From contig CANQNN010000007.1 in the NCBI GenBank assembly GCA_947625205.1, positions 1-64,000 on the forward strand: a stretch of 64,000 nt of DNA, in the 5' to 3' direction. Made by a program: the position numbers and the translations under genes. The stretch comes from an uncultured Lachnospiraceae bacterium. Lineage in GTDB: Bacteria > Bacillota > Clostridia > Lachnospirales > Lachnospiraceae. Shown here in pieces: positions 1 through 7,696 of this stretch. The notes below the pieces were generated by a model. It saw only the letters and a program-made list of their open reading frames with translations. It ran no database searches and was not told the origin of the DNA. How positions within the stretch are numbered: the stretch's first letter is position 1; every line of letters starts with the position of its first letter.

Positions 1-81
1 GCCATTCACGATAAAAAAGACGGAAACCCTCACGCTCATATCCTGCTCACCATGCGTCCGATCGAGCAGGACGGAATATGA
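1..81 (+). pseudogene. MobA/MobL-type relaxase fragment
   Basis: The first reading frame, open from the window edge, encodes about 26 residues containing NPHAHILLTMRP. This resembles the third relaxase motif (the metal-binding HxH strand) of MobA/MobL mobilization relaxases, which nick oriT. The frame ends in TGA at 79-81, directly after IEQDG, where an intact protein should continue for hundreds of residues. The DNA from about 77 onward belongs to another gene in another frame. I infer that a deletion fused the relaxase to a helicase tail. How much relaxase lies upstream of the window cannot be seen. Confidence 0.7.
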
Positions 82-652
82 GGAACGCATCGTCAGCTAT
101 GAAAGTGACGCTGCCCTTGCCGAGCAGCACAAGCCGCAGGGCGAGGATAAATTCTGCCCCATGACCTTAAAGGGCGTGACCTATACCGAGAAAGCGGACG
201 CAGGCGAGATGCTCCTTGCCGTCTGCAAGGAAAATCCTCTGTCAAATCCCGTGGAAATCGGCAGCTACCGAGGTTTCAAGATGGAGGTTTATTACGACAG
301 CTTCAATACCCATTACTGCCTTAACCTCTGCGGAAAGGCAAAGCACAAGGTTGATTTAGGCTCTGATGCTCTGGGAAATATGACCCGTATTGAAAACGAG
401 ATTGGGAAAATCCCTGCCAGACTGGAAGCCGCAAAGACCCGAAAGGCGGAAACTATGGAGCAGCTTGCCAATGCAAAGACCGAGGTATTAAAGCCCTTTG
501 CCTATGAAGATGAGCTGAAAGAAAAGACCGACAGGCTGAATGCCCTCAATATTGAGCTGAATTTAGACGAGAAAGACACCCCTGTTATGGATACCGAGCC
601 AGAGCAGGAAAACGAACAGCCCGAAAAGAAAACACAGAACAGGGAGCGTTAA
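77..652 (+). pseudogene. C-terminal tail of an element-encoded SNF2-type helicase/methylase
   Basis: An open frame runs through about 190 residues to a TAA at 650-652. The text (SYRGFKMEVYYDSFN, LCGKAKHKVDLGSDALGN, a Lys/Glu-rich coiled-coil end) matches in style the C-terminal end of the very large helicase/DNA-methylase proteins of clostridial conjugative elements. No helicase motifs I-VI are present, so only the tail survives. An internal ATG at 161 could start a 163-residue protein, but no good ribosome site precedes it. I read it as a remnant joined to the relaxase fragment upstream. Confidence 0.65.
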
Positions 653-657
653 ATCCC

Positions 658-696
658 ATTTGCACATTTGTATTGCTGAAATCTGGGCAGTATAAT
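658..696 (+). promoter_or_regulatory. Promoter with TTTGCACATT element
   Basis: A TATAAT box at 691-696 is preceded by TTGTAT at 668-673 with a 17-base spacer, a good vegetative promoter for the small gene at 731. The -35 region overlaps ATTTGCACATT at 658-668. The same element lies at the same distance from a TATAAT box at 1975-1980, so a shared operator is likely. Confidence 0.6.
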
Positions 697-730
697 AGGT
701 GTAGATTAGAAAATGTCGGAGGTGATAACG

Positions 731-1036
731 GTGTCTGATGCGTTCAGATTTGAAACTTTTGTAGATGTTCATGGCAATATCTTCAATGAATATCTAAGCT
801 CTGTCGTTGCCAGACTGTCGAAAGAGGACGAGGAATACAAAGCCCTGCAAGAAAAGATTGAGGGCATTTATGAGGAATATCCCAAGGTTTTAGCGGTATT
901 TGACAGCGAAACCGAAAGCGAGCTGACCGAGAAAGAATGTGCGGCTCTCATTGAGGTAATGGAGTTAAAGAATAAACTCACAGACATGGAGATGCAGGCG
1001 GTGTACTTCCGTGGCTGCTATGCTTCGGTGAGCTGA
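731..1036 (+). CDS. Small conserved mobile-element protein of unknown function
   Basis: Encodes about 101 acidic residues with no recognised domain, no membrane segment and no signal peptide. Predicted helices with a Glu/Lys pattern (about residues 25-60) suggest a small soluble helical protein. I chose the GTG at 731 because GGAGGTG at 718-724 sits at the right distance. The upstream ATG at 713 lies before that site and would place it inside the gene. It has its own promoter at 668-696 and sits between helicase debris and the sigma-like chimera, so it is probably cargo or a regulator of the old element. Confidence 0.6.
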   Translation: MSDAFRFETFVDVHGNIFNEYLSSVVARLSKEDEEYKALQEKIEGIYEEYPKVLAVFDSETESELTEKECAALIEVMELKNKLTDMEMQAVYFRGCYASVS

Positions 1037-1238
1037 TTTGTTATGCTCTGAACACTCTCCGACTTCGCTTTTTGAAGTTTGGAGGGATTTTTATTGCCTG
1101 CAAGCAGCAGCTTCTACTTACATATATCATTCCGAGGATGGGCGGATAATCTGTTAAAAAAATCCTCGCTACCGCATGGGGGCTTTGCACCTCAAAAGTA
1201 GAAGCCAAATCTCTACATAATAGAAATAAACTCTCCTT

Positions 1239-1272
1239 AAACCGTAAAGGTATGACAACCTTTGCGGTTTTT
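1239..1272 (+). terminator. Rho-independent terminator
   Basis: Arms 1239-1251 and 1258-1270 pair over 13 bases with one G-U pair, leaving a six-base loop and ending in a T-rich run (TTTTTCTTTT). It lies in the 346-base gap between the genes at 731 and 1383. The rest of that gap shows no convincing gene. Confidence 0.75.
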
Positions 1273-1339
1273 CTTTTGTCGCTTTTTGCAGGAATATGGC
1301 ACAAGCCTGTTTCTGGCGTTGGATGCCGTTCTCCGCCTG

Positions 1340-1371
1340 CCAATCTGGATTTTTCAAAAAATTCAGATTGG
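1340..1371 (+). promoter_or_regulatory. Long hairpin overlapping the ribosome site of the next gene
   Basis: CCAATCTGGATTTTT (1340-1354) pairs with AAAAATTCAGATTGG (1357-1371) over 15 bases with one G-U pair and a two-base loop. The right arm ends in the first bases of GGAGG (1370-1374), the ribosome site for the ATG at 1383. If it folds in RNA it could hide part of that site. No ligand class is recognised. Confidence 0.5.
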
Positions 1372-1382
1372 AGGAAACAGAA

Positions 1383-1928
1383 ATGTCATTCAATTATGGC
1401 AGAGAAGAAAAGAAATGGCGGCTCTGGAAAGAAGCCGAGGAAAAGCAGTTACGGAGCTTGGGTGTCAGTGAGGATACCATTGAAAAACTCCATACCCACG
1501 ATTGGGCGGTCTTTAACTCTGACAGACGGTATTACCGCAGATTGCAGGACGCAGGTACATACCTTGAGGAATTTGCCGAGGAAACAGCACAGCCCGAAGT
1601 GAAAACAGTTGAGGATTTTTTAGACAGCATTGAAAATCAGCGGCTCTATCAAATCCTAATCATGGTGGACAGGCTTACGGTAATTGTGGCGGCTATTACG
1701 AGTCGAGTACACACAAAGGCAAAGTTACCTACACATACGGCAGTAAATGATTTTGAGGGACTTGATAAAGACTCCATTATCCTGCTTGAACAGATACGGA
1801 CGATTGATAAACAACGGTTAAAACAGCATATGGGAATGATGCCCGAAAACATAATGGCAAGAGTAGATAAAGCTCTTGCCATTAGTATTTCACTTAATAA
1901 CAGACCCAACGGAAAATGTGCAAATTAG
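1383..1928 (+). pseudogene. Chimera: sigma-70-like N-terminus joined in frame to a MazF toxin tail
   Basis: The ATG at 1383 follows GGAGG at 1370-1374. Residues 1-98 (start MSFNYGREEKKWRLWKEAEE) look like the N-terminal part of the short sigma-70-like proteins of clostridial conjugative elements, which normally end in a helix-turn-helix that is missing here. From about residue 99 the text changes to IVAAITSRVHTKAKLPTH and ISISL, which matches the second half of PemK/MazF-family endoribonuclease toxins. The join lies near 1670-1682 and keeps one open frame of 181 residues. I infer an in-frame deletion product. Neither half should be functional, because the toxin lacks its N-terminal strands and the sigma part lacks its DNA-binding end. 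Confidence 0.65.
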
Positions 1929-1980
1929 AGGAAACGGAGAAATTTGCACATTGGTCAGACTGCGGTTGTATCTCTATAAT
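1915..1980 (+). promoter_or_regulatory. Promoter with perfect 12-bp inverted repeat (operator candidate)
   Basis: AATGTGCAAATT (1915-1926) and AATTTGCACATT (1941-1952) are a perfect inverted repeat. The right arm sits just upstream of a -35-like TTGGTC (1951-1956) and a TATAAT at 1975-1980. The arm-to-TATAAT distance (22 bases) equals that of the copy at 658-696. This promoter would drive the small ORF at 2020 and the recombinase at 2224. Confidence 0.6.
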
Positions 1981-2019
1981 TTAGGGCATACAGCCGCTTT
2001 GTTTTGCGGAGGTAGCCAG

Positions 2020-2172
2020 ATGGAAAATGTTAAAGCGTCCACAAATGCAGAACAGCAGCACGAAAGTAAGGTTGATGAAGAGGAAAATTTCGATACTTTT
2101 ATCAAAGCTATGGTGCAGATTGTTGAAAAATACGGAAGATTTGTTTTGCAGGAATTGGATAGTGTTGCGTAG
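2020..2172 (+). CDS. Small acidic protein preceding the serine recombinase
   Basis: Encodes 50 residues (start MENVKASTNAEQQ, end ELDSVA), starting at an ATG behind GCGGAGG at 2006-2012. It is acidic in its first half, helical in its second half, and has no known domain. It lies in the transcript of the 1975 promoter, 51 bases ahead of the recombinase, the position often taken by tiny accessory proteins in serine-recombinase elements. A role in regulating or assisting excision is a guess from position. Confidence 0.55.
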   Translation: MENVKASTNAEQQHESKVDEEENFDTFIKAMVQIVEKYGRFVLQELDSVA

Positions 2173-2223
2173 GCTTACGCAACCGTACATATCACATTTT
2201 CCTAAATTATCGGAGGTGGTAGA

Positions 2224-3972
2224 ATGAACAGAGAAGGAAAGAAATGTGTCTTGTATCCCAGAGTAAGTACTGAGATGCAGGTTGACGGATACAGCCTTGA
2301 GGGGCAGAAAAACAGCTTGAAGCGTTTTGCAGACCATGAGGAAATGGAGATTGTCGGCATCTATGAGGACGCAGGAAAGTCAGGTAAATCAATCGAGGGG
2401 CGACCTGCATTTAAGAAAATGCTTTCCGACATAAAAAACGGATTGGAGATAGAATATATTCTTGTTTATAAACTTTCCCGTTTTGGAAGAAACGCAGCCG
2501 ACATCCTAAATTCTCTGGAGTTTGTGCAGTCCTATGGAATAAACCTTATCTGTATTGAGGAAGGAATAGACTCATCCCAGACAAGCGGCAAGCTCTTAAT
2601 ATCCGTTCTCTCTGCTGTTGCGGAGATTGAGAGGGAAAACATTATCGAGCAGACCATGAACGGACGCAGGGAAAAAGCAAGACAGGGTGGTTGGAACGGT
2701 GGCTTTGCCCCGTATGGCTATTATCTAAAAGACAATCAACTTTTAATAGAAGAAACCGAAGCTGAAGCAATCCGAATTATATTTGACAAGTTCGGAAATT
2801 CAGATATAGGACTTGGCGGAGTTGCGAAATACCTTAACTTGCAAGGAATAAAGAAAATTCCCCGTCAGAACGGAAAGTTAGAAACATGGAGCAGCCATTT
2901 AATACGGCAGATATTAGACAATCCTGTTTACTGCGGAAAAATTGCTTACGGCAGGAGGACACGGGAAAAGGTCAAGGGAACAAAAAACGAATATAAGCAG
3001 GTTCATACCGATGATTATATTTTAGAGGACGGACAGCATGAGGGAATTGTCAGCGAGGAACTCTGGCAGAAAGTTCATGCAAAGCGGAAAGCAACAGGAA
3101 TTAAGCAGCCGTCAAAGGTTGGCAAAGATAGGTCACATCTTCTGACTGGCGTATTGAAATGCCCTATTTGCGGCAGTTCGATGTACACGAATAAACACGC
3201 ATGGACAAATAAAGACGGCACATATAAGGAAGTTTACTATTATATATGCGGCAGAAATAAGCAGGAGCGAGGTCATCACTGCGACTACAAAGCATCCCTG
3301 CGTAAAATTGACATTGAACCGCTTGTAGTTGAAGCCGTAAAAGAACTGGTAAGCGATGCCTATTTTGCCAAAGAGATTGAAAAGCGAATTGGAGTGCAGA
3401 CAGATACAAGCACGGTGGATAAAGAACTTGCCAATTATGAAAACAAGCTGAAAGAAGTGGACTTGAATAAGGCTCGTCTGGAAAATGAGATTGATAATCT
3501 TCCTGCGGATGCCCGATTTCGTGAGAGAAAAATCCATGATATGACATTAAGGCTTGATGCTTTGTATGATACAATGGTAGAGTTGGAGGAACGCATTGAG
3601 GATGCAAAATTGAGGAAAAGCTCTATTGAGATGGAAGCAATCACTCTTGATAATGTTTACAAAATCATGCAGAATTTTGGAAAACTGTATGCTATAATGA
3701 ATGATGAAGAGAAGAAAAGCCTTATCACTTACCTCATTAAAGAAATCCAGATATACCCGAATGGAGAATCGGAAATGCCTTTGAAGTCGATAGAGTTTAA
3801 CTTTCCGATTTATATTGACGGCAAGGAAGTAAGGAAAGTTTTGTGGGAAAGGGGTAATACCGTTGAGGTGGCGTGCCTCTTGAGCAACCGAAAACCGGAT
3901 ACGGAAGTCAGGATCGATGTGGATCTGAAAGATTATTATCGTATTAAAGATTCAGAGAAAACTTCAGAATAA
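2224..3972 (+). CDS. Large serine recombinase (site-specific integrase)
   Basis: 582 residues, the usual size for large serine recombinases that integrate and excise clostridial elements. The start ATG follows GGAGGTGG. Residues 8-150 form the resolvase-type catalytic domain, with YPRVST placing the nucleophile at Ser15 and a conserved KLSRFGRN stretch. Residues about 165-290 form the recombinase domain, where GFAPYGY is typical. A zinc ribbon (CPIC...CGRN...HHC) covers about 315-355. A long coiled coil follows at about 395-470, then the C-terminal tail. It looks intact although its element is decayed. No attachment sites can be located without the partner end. Confidence 0.93.
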   Translation: MNREGKKCVLYPRVSTEMQVDGYSLEGQKNSLKRFADHEEMEIVGIYEDAGKSGKSIEGRPAFKKMLSDIKNGLEIEYILVYKLSRFGRNAADILNSLEFVQSYGINLICIEEGIDSSQTSGKLLISVLSAVAEIERENIIEQTMNGRREKARQGGWNGGFAPYGYYLKDNQLLIEETEAEAIRIIFDKFGNSDIGLGGVAKYLNLQGIKKIPRQNGKLETWSSHLIRQILDNPVYCGKIAYGRRTREKVKGTKNEYKQVHTDDYILEDGQHEGIVSEELWQKVHAKRKATGIKQPSKVGKDRSHLLTGVLKCPICGSSMYTNKHAWTNKDGTYKEVYYYICGRNKQERGHHCDYKASLRKIDIEPLVVEAVKELVSDAYFAKEIEKRIGVQTDTSTVDKELANYENKLKEVDLNKARLENEIDNLPADARFRERKIHDMTLRLDALYDTMVELEERIEDAKLRKSSIEMEAITLDNVYKIMQNFGKLYAIMNDEEKKSLITYLIKEIQIYPNGESEMPLKSIEFNFPIYIDGKEVRKVLWERGNTVEVACLLSNRKPDTEVRIDVDLKDYYRIKDSEKTSE

Positions 3973-3998
3973 AATAAAACACCGAACTTAAAGCGATT

Positions 3999-4033
3999 AG
4001 CTGCTGATGCATAAATGCATTGGCAGCTTTTTT
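3999..4033 (+). terminator. Terminator of the recombinase gene
   Basis: AGCTGCTGATGCA (3999-4011) pairs with TGCATTGGCAGCT (4016-4028), including two G-U pairs, around a four-base loop and is followed by T6. It begins 27 bases after the recombinase stop codon. It probably marks the right edge of the element's transcription unit. Confidence 0.85.
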
Positions 4034-4133
4034 CATTCTTAAATCGCTGAAGGGAGGTGAGGCCTATGATCTGACTCATGTGATCTTCGATGGCAACAGA
4101 CAACCGATGAAAATCAAACAGGAGGAAATCATA

Positions 4134-4433
4134 ATGGCAAAGAAAAGAAGTATTAAGGTTTGTGGACAGAGCGGTTATAAATATCAGGAAACGCCCACAA
4201 TTATGCTGAAAGGAATGTGGCTGAAGGAATTAGGTTTTGACATTGGTGATTATGTCGCCGTAACTTGCGAAGACGGAAAGTTGATTATTACGCCGGATTC
4301 TGAAAGGGCGGTTATAAAAGCGGCAGAAGAAGAATTTATGGCAAGGGAGATGAAAGCACTGCAGAAACGCTTTGAAGCTGAAAAAGTTAAAATTCGGAAT
4401 CAAATGGTAGCGGAGCAGGAAGCGAGGTGGTAA
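4134..4433 (+). CDS. SymE-family toxin-like protein
   Basis: 99 residues. The ATG at 4134 follows AGGAGGAAATC; the longer reading upstream has no such support. The core (RSIKVCGQSGYKY...PTIMLKGMWLKELGFDIGDYVAVTCEDGKLIIT) fits the SymE family: a small beta-rich AbrB-like fold, known in E. coli as an SOS-induced toxin that cleaves RNA or binds nucleic acid. The C-terminal 40 residues form a charged helix. I see no antisense RNA promoter or LexA box, so type I toxin-antitoxin behaviour is unproven. Its end overlaps the ribosome site of the gene at 4436. Confidence 0.65.
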   Translation: MAKKRSIKVCGQSGYKYQETPTIMLKGMWLKELGFDIGDYVAVTCEDGKLIITPDSERAVIKAAEEEFMAREMKALQKRFEAEKVKIRNQMVAEQEARW

Positions 4434-4435
4434 AA

Positions 4436-4720
4436 ATGTTTACCACGGAAGAGCTACAGTCAATCGACAGAAAATATTTTACGGTGATTGTAGCAGATGC
4501 CTATGATGTGACTTTAATCAGCAACAACACCCGGCATGTCTGGTATATCCACAATGTGGAGTTGAAAGATCGGGATTTTTGTCTGATTTATCATAAGCAT
4601 CATACCAATCATCCTTATCATAGGCATTCACGATGTAGGACACTTCGGAGGGCAATCAGGGATATCAAGTCCCATGATGAATTTCAACTAAACGGCAGGA
4701 AGCCAGTCTATAAGCATTAA
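4436..4720 (+). CDS. Hypothetical protein co-transcribed with the SymE-like gene
   Basis: Encodes 94 residues, rich in His and Arg in its C-terminal half (YHKHHTNHPYHRHSRCRTLRR), with no recognised domain. The ATG at 4436 lies three bases past the symE-like stop, and GAGGTGG within the previous gene serves as ribosome site, so the two are translationally linked. The His cluster could bind metal, but no clear zinc motif is formed. A terminator follows at 4725. Confidence 0.55.
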   Translation: MFTTEELQSIDRKYFTVIVADAYDVTLISNNTRHVWYIHNVELKDRDFCLIYHKHHTNHPYHRHSRCRTLRRAIRDIKSHDEFQLNGRKPVYKH

Positions 4721-4724
4721 AAGC

Positions 4725-4760
4725 AGAGCGGTAGCACCCGATGATGTTACCGCTCTTTCT
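4725..4760. terminator. Hairpin terminator between convergent genes
   Basis: AGAGCGGTA (4725-4733) and TACCGCTCT (4748-4756) are a perfect 9-bp inverted repeat with a 14-base loop, followed by TTCT. It lies between the plus-strand gene ending at 4720 and the minus-strand gene ending at 4784, so it may serve both. Confidence 0.65.
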
Positions 4761-4783
4761 CTGTTCTGGATTATGTTGTTGTC

Positions 4784-5503
4784 TTATTTGCGATTCTTCT
4801 TACAGTGACGGAGCCTTAAGTATTCACAGACAGCATCGTGAGTATTATTGATCTCCTGACGCCCGCGGCTGGACTTCAGATTGATCTCGATGCAAATGCC
4901 ATCAATGGACATCCCCTGAAGACTCAGACGAATAATCTTGGCATAGCGGGGATTTTCTTTATCGAAGTGGGACAGAAGCTTAATCTTCAATTCCTCTTCG
5001 GTAGGTTCCGGGCAGAGCTTGTCCAGAACCTGATCCTCTACGGACGGCTGAGATTTATCGTCGATGTCAAAGGTTTCGCCGTCATACTCAAAATCGAGTG
5101 ACAGGATCTCCACACGCTTCGGACTGTACCGCTCCAGAAAGCCCTTGTTCGGGCATCCCTTACAGCGTCTGGTGTAAGGGCAGAGCTTATCGGTTCCATC
5201 AGGGTTCTTGCCAATGATGCAACGACCTTCACGGCGCATTTCTAATTCAGCATTGATCTCAGCCCAGAAATCTTTCATGTAGGAAGCGTACTGAGCCTCA
5301 TCGATCGCCATGAATCCGACCTCAAAAGGGCTCTCCCCGAGATGCATAGTGGTGAAGTTGTCCTGGATGTAGTCACCTTTCTGCAAGCCGAACTTCTCTT
5401 TGAGGAAGGGAACTAAGACCTTGCCCTCCGGGACGGGATTTCCGTCAAAGGATTTGCGGTTGCTGTACTTCTGTGTGTTACTGTAATCTGCTTTACGTGC
5501 CAT
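4784..5503 (-). CDS. Conserved mobile-element protein with Cys cluster and possible HTH
   Basis: 239 residues from the ATG at 5503, preceded by GGAGGAAATC, the same leader as the SymE-like gene. A longer reading to 5548 would put the ribosome site inside the gene. Residues about 110-135 hold a four-Cys group (LCPYTRRCKGCPNKG), possibly a metal site. The C-terminal 70 residues (RYAKIIRLSLQGMSIDGICIEIN...) look like a sigma region 4 or helix-turn-helix. Such proteins are common in clostridial mobile elements. I would call it a possible DNA-binding regulator without a precise family. Confidence 0.55.
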   Translation of the reverse strand: MARKADYSNTQKYSNRKSFDGNPVPEGKVLVPFLKEKFGLQKGDYIQDNFTTMHLGESPFEVGFMAIDEAQYASYMKDFWAEINAELEMRREGRCIIGKNPDGTDKLCPYTRRCKGCPNKGFLERYSPKRVEILSLDFEYDGETFDIDDKSQPSVEDQVLDKLCPEPTEEELKIKLLSHFDKENPRYAKIIRLSLQGMSIDGICIEINLKSSRGRQEINNTHDAVCEYLRLRHCKKNRK

Positions 5504-5570
5504 GTTGATTTCCTCCTCGGGTTGGCGCGGAGGAAATCCGCATGGCATTTGTTCAGTTGTGTTTTCAATC

Positions 5571-5610
5571 GGCCATTCATAGGAGATCCTCCTAGTTTTC
5601 GTGAATGGCC
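5571..5610. repeat. Nested inverted repeat
   Basis: GGCCATTCA (5571-5579) pairs with TGAATGGCC (5602-5610). Inside it TAGGAG (5580-5585) pairs with CTCCTA (5589-5594). It sits upstream of the minus-strand gene at 5503. It lacks a T tract, so it is more likely an operator or element end than a terminator. Confidence 0.5.
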
Positions 5611-5970
5611 AGTTGCCCTATAGACTGGACCGAGTTATGTGTTGCTTCCATCAGTTGGCTTTCGGGCGCTGACTTGATCAGGGTCAGCTCACTTTCTGAT
5701 GGGATGGTTGAACAGAATTGTACATGATCTCCTGAATAACTCTTGTGAAAATGAACAGTTTGATGTATACTCAAATATGAATAGCTATGATTTAGCCGAA
5801 TTGGCTGTTATTCAGGGCGAGTTGCAATGCGTTCAACCTTTATGGTTTTAGTATAAACTGGATGAGGTTTTTTCTCGCCGACGCTAAAACAGACATTTTG
5901 CGGACAGGTATGGACATCACTCGGACAGACACGGACAAGCCTATTATTTTTTCGAATCGAGGAAGATATT
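5611..5970. other. 360-base stretch without a supported gene; helically phased GGACA repeats
   Basis: A 50-codon ORF (5699-5851) has no ribosome site and I do not support it. At 5902-5906, 5912-5916, 5923-5927 and 5933-5937 the sequence GGACA recurs four times at 10, 11 and 10 base steps, just upstream of the NACHT gene at 5971. This is the spacing expected of a protein binding one DNA face. The ATG at 5971 has only a weak GAGGAAG-type ribosome site. Confidence 0.4.
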
Positions 5971-7095
5971 TTGGAATTTAGTGAGTTTTTACAGAAGTTC
6001 TACCTGCCAGATGACGGCGGCGGGATTTCGAATTATAAAGCGAAGAAGAAGGTGCCTATGTTCTTCTTTGATAATACGCTTGAAGAAGGCTACGATGAGA
6101 ATATCATCTGCCCGTCTGACAGTACTTATGAGAAGTGGCTGACTGGTACTCGTAAACCGGACAGTTCGGTATGGGCAGAACTGAATGATAATTTTAATGA
6201 TGTAAAATTACAGAAGGCCCTGCTCGAATCGCTTTCGGATAAAAATCTGAGAAAGGTGATGGAGAGCTTTGGCATTACTTTTGAAGTTGGCGAAAATCCG
6301 GATAAAATGATGTTTGCTAAAGCTGTGGTAGCACAGTTCCGGGCGATTGCAACCGGAGGCGGGTTCGCAGACAACATTGTTCTAGGTGAATATAAAAAAC
6401 CTCTGGAACTGAAAGGCTTCGGGGGTTATCTGCGTGAGGCAAAGAGAAAATTTGGAGCAATGAAACTGCCTGGAGAGGGAGAAAGTCAGCTCGAAGAATA
6501 TTTCGTTTGCAATCATATAGGAACATCATCGGCGGCGTTTCCAAACCGGGTGAGAGGAAATTATATAGAGAATGCCACATTGTCGGCCTTGAGAAACTTT
6601 GATAGACGTGGGGAAACTCGCAATATCATTCTGATTGGCGCATGTGGTTACGGAAAGACTTTAATGCTTCAACACTTATTCCTTGAAGCTGCGGATCACA
6701 TCGGAAATACTGGATTGCTGCCATTGTTTGCAGAACTAAGAAACTATCTGTCAGAGAAGGGAGATCTTGTGTCATTCCTTGTGGAAACGGCGCAAGAATT
6801 TGACCGGTCATTCACCAGAGAAAAGATGGAGGACCTGCTTGAACGAGGACAGGCGGAAATTCTGTTGGATGGGCTTGATGAGATGGATCCAAAGGAAACT
6901 AATGTCTTCCAGCGTAAATTGGGAGAACTGATTCACCAGCATCCGAACAACCAAGTGGTTATTTCATCAAGGCAATGCTCTGCAATAAGTGGCGTAAGAG
7001 GCTTTACAAAGCTGTATATCCAGCCCCTTGATGATGATCAGGTCTTAAAGCTTATCGATAAACTACTTAAGGATGTCCGGAGAAACACTGTTTAA
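5971..7095 (+). pseudogene. Truncated NACHT-type STAND NTPase
   Basis: 374 residues. After an N-terminal region of unknown fold (1-195) a NACHT domain begins: Walker A GACGYGKT near residue 224, Walker B ILLDGLDEM near 300, and a sensor-type VVISSRQ near 330. NACHT proteins are P-loop NTPases of the STAND class, and many bacterial ones are anti-phage sensors of 800 or more residues with a C-terminal sensor. Here the frame stops right after the NTPase core (LIDKLLKDVRRNTV), and unrelated coding sequence starts in another frame at about 7070. The winged-helix and sensor parts are gone, so I infer a deletion-truncated defence gene. Confidence 0.7.
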
Positions 7096-7441
7096 TATGG
7101 AACGAGCCTATAAACTTAAGTGCAGTGAAGCTGTTGATGAGATAGAGGGCTTGAGAATTATTTCTGATCCAGAGATGTTCCGCAGTACCGCTACATCCGG
7201 ACAGAACCCAAGGCGTTTTGCGGCATTCAGTAAGTCGAAGTTACAATTTTTGACAAAAAAGAGGAACCGAGAGAAAGCAGCAAAATATTTTAAAATACCT
7301 TTGACGGAAGATAAACAGTTTGATACATCAAAGAAGGTAGATGCAGAAAATCTTGTTAAGGTTCTTTGCGGGAAAGCTATGTGGGATGTCTTGGAAGAGG
7401 TGCCGGTTGAAGTTGATGGATCAAAAGATTGGGTAAGCTGA
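7070..7441 (+). pseudogene. C-terminal fragment, possibly DUF4868/KwaB-like
   Basis: An open frame of about 120 residues, read one frame away from the NACHT gene, with no ribosome site at the ATG at 7073. The text (NPRRFAAFSKSKL, a D-x-F-D strand, LVKVLCGKAMWD, VEVDGSKDW) looks like the end of a larger soluble protein. It reminds me of the C-terminus of DUF4868 proteins such as KwaB of the Kiwa anti-phage system. That is a weak impression and needs a profile search. The next ORF, a small membrane protein 13 bases on, fits a Kiwa-like pair. Confidence 0.35.
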
Positions 7442-7453
7442 AGGAGATAGGAA

Positions 7454-7696
7454 ATGTCTATTTTTGTTTCTTTTAGCATGTACTTCCTGTCGTTTGTGCC
7501 TTTGTGGATTACAGTTTTGTTCATTGATATTAAGAGCCTAGTCAACGGTGGTAGTGACAAATGGACGGAGATAATCGGTATCACAGGAATCCTTTTGTGC
7601 CTGTTGATCTCAGCGATTATACTCTTCGCAAAATTTTTTGTAACAGATGATGAGAAGTACACGTTTACAATACAAGAGGTAAAGGAAAGCAAATGA
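7454..7696 (+). pseudogene. N-terminal fragment of a small membrane protein, possibly KwaA-like
   Basis: 80 residues behind AAGGAGATAG, so it was once a genuine start. There are two hydrophobic segments (about residues 5-27 and 40-63) and then a short hydrophilic end. The frame stops at 7694-7696, exactly where the unrelated ATPase frame begins (open from 7683), so the protein has probably lost its C-terminal half. Small four-helix membrane proteins paired with DUF4868 partners are known from Kiwa. The order here (soluble gene first) and the short length leave this tentative. Confidence 0.35.

Noticed and set aside
1041-1343. Minus-strand ORF of 100 codons in the gap before the sigma-like chimera
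   Set aside because: No ribosome site, odd composition, and it overlaps a terminator and a regulatory hairpin.
5699-5851. 50-codon ORF upstream of the NACHT gene
   Set aside because: No ribosome site and no recognisable family; left as unassigned sequence.
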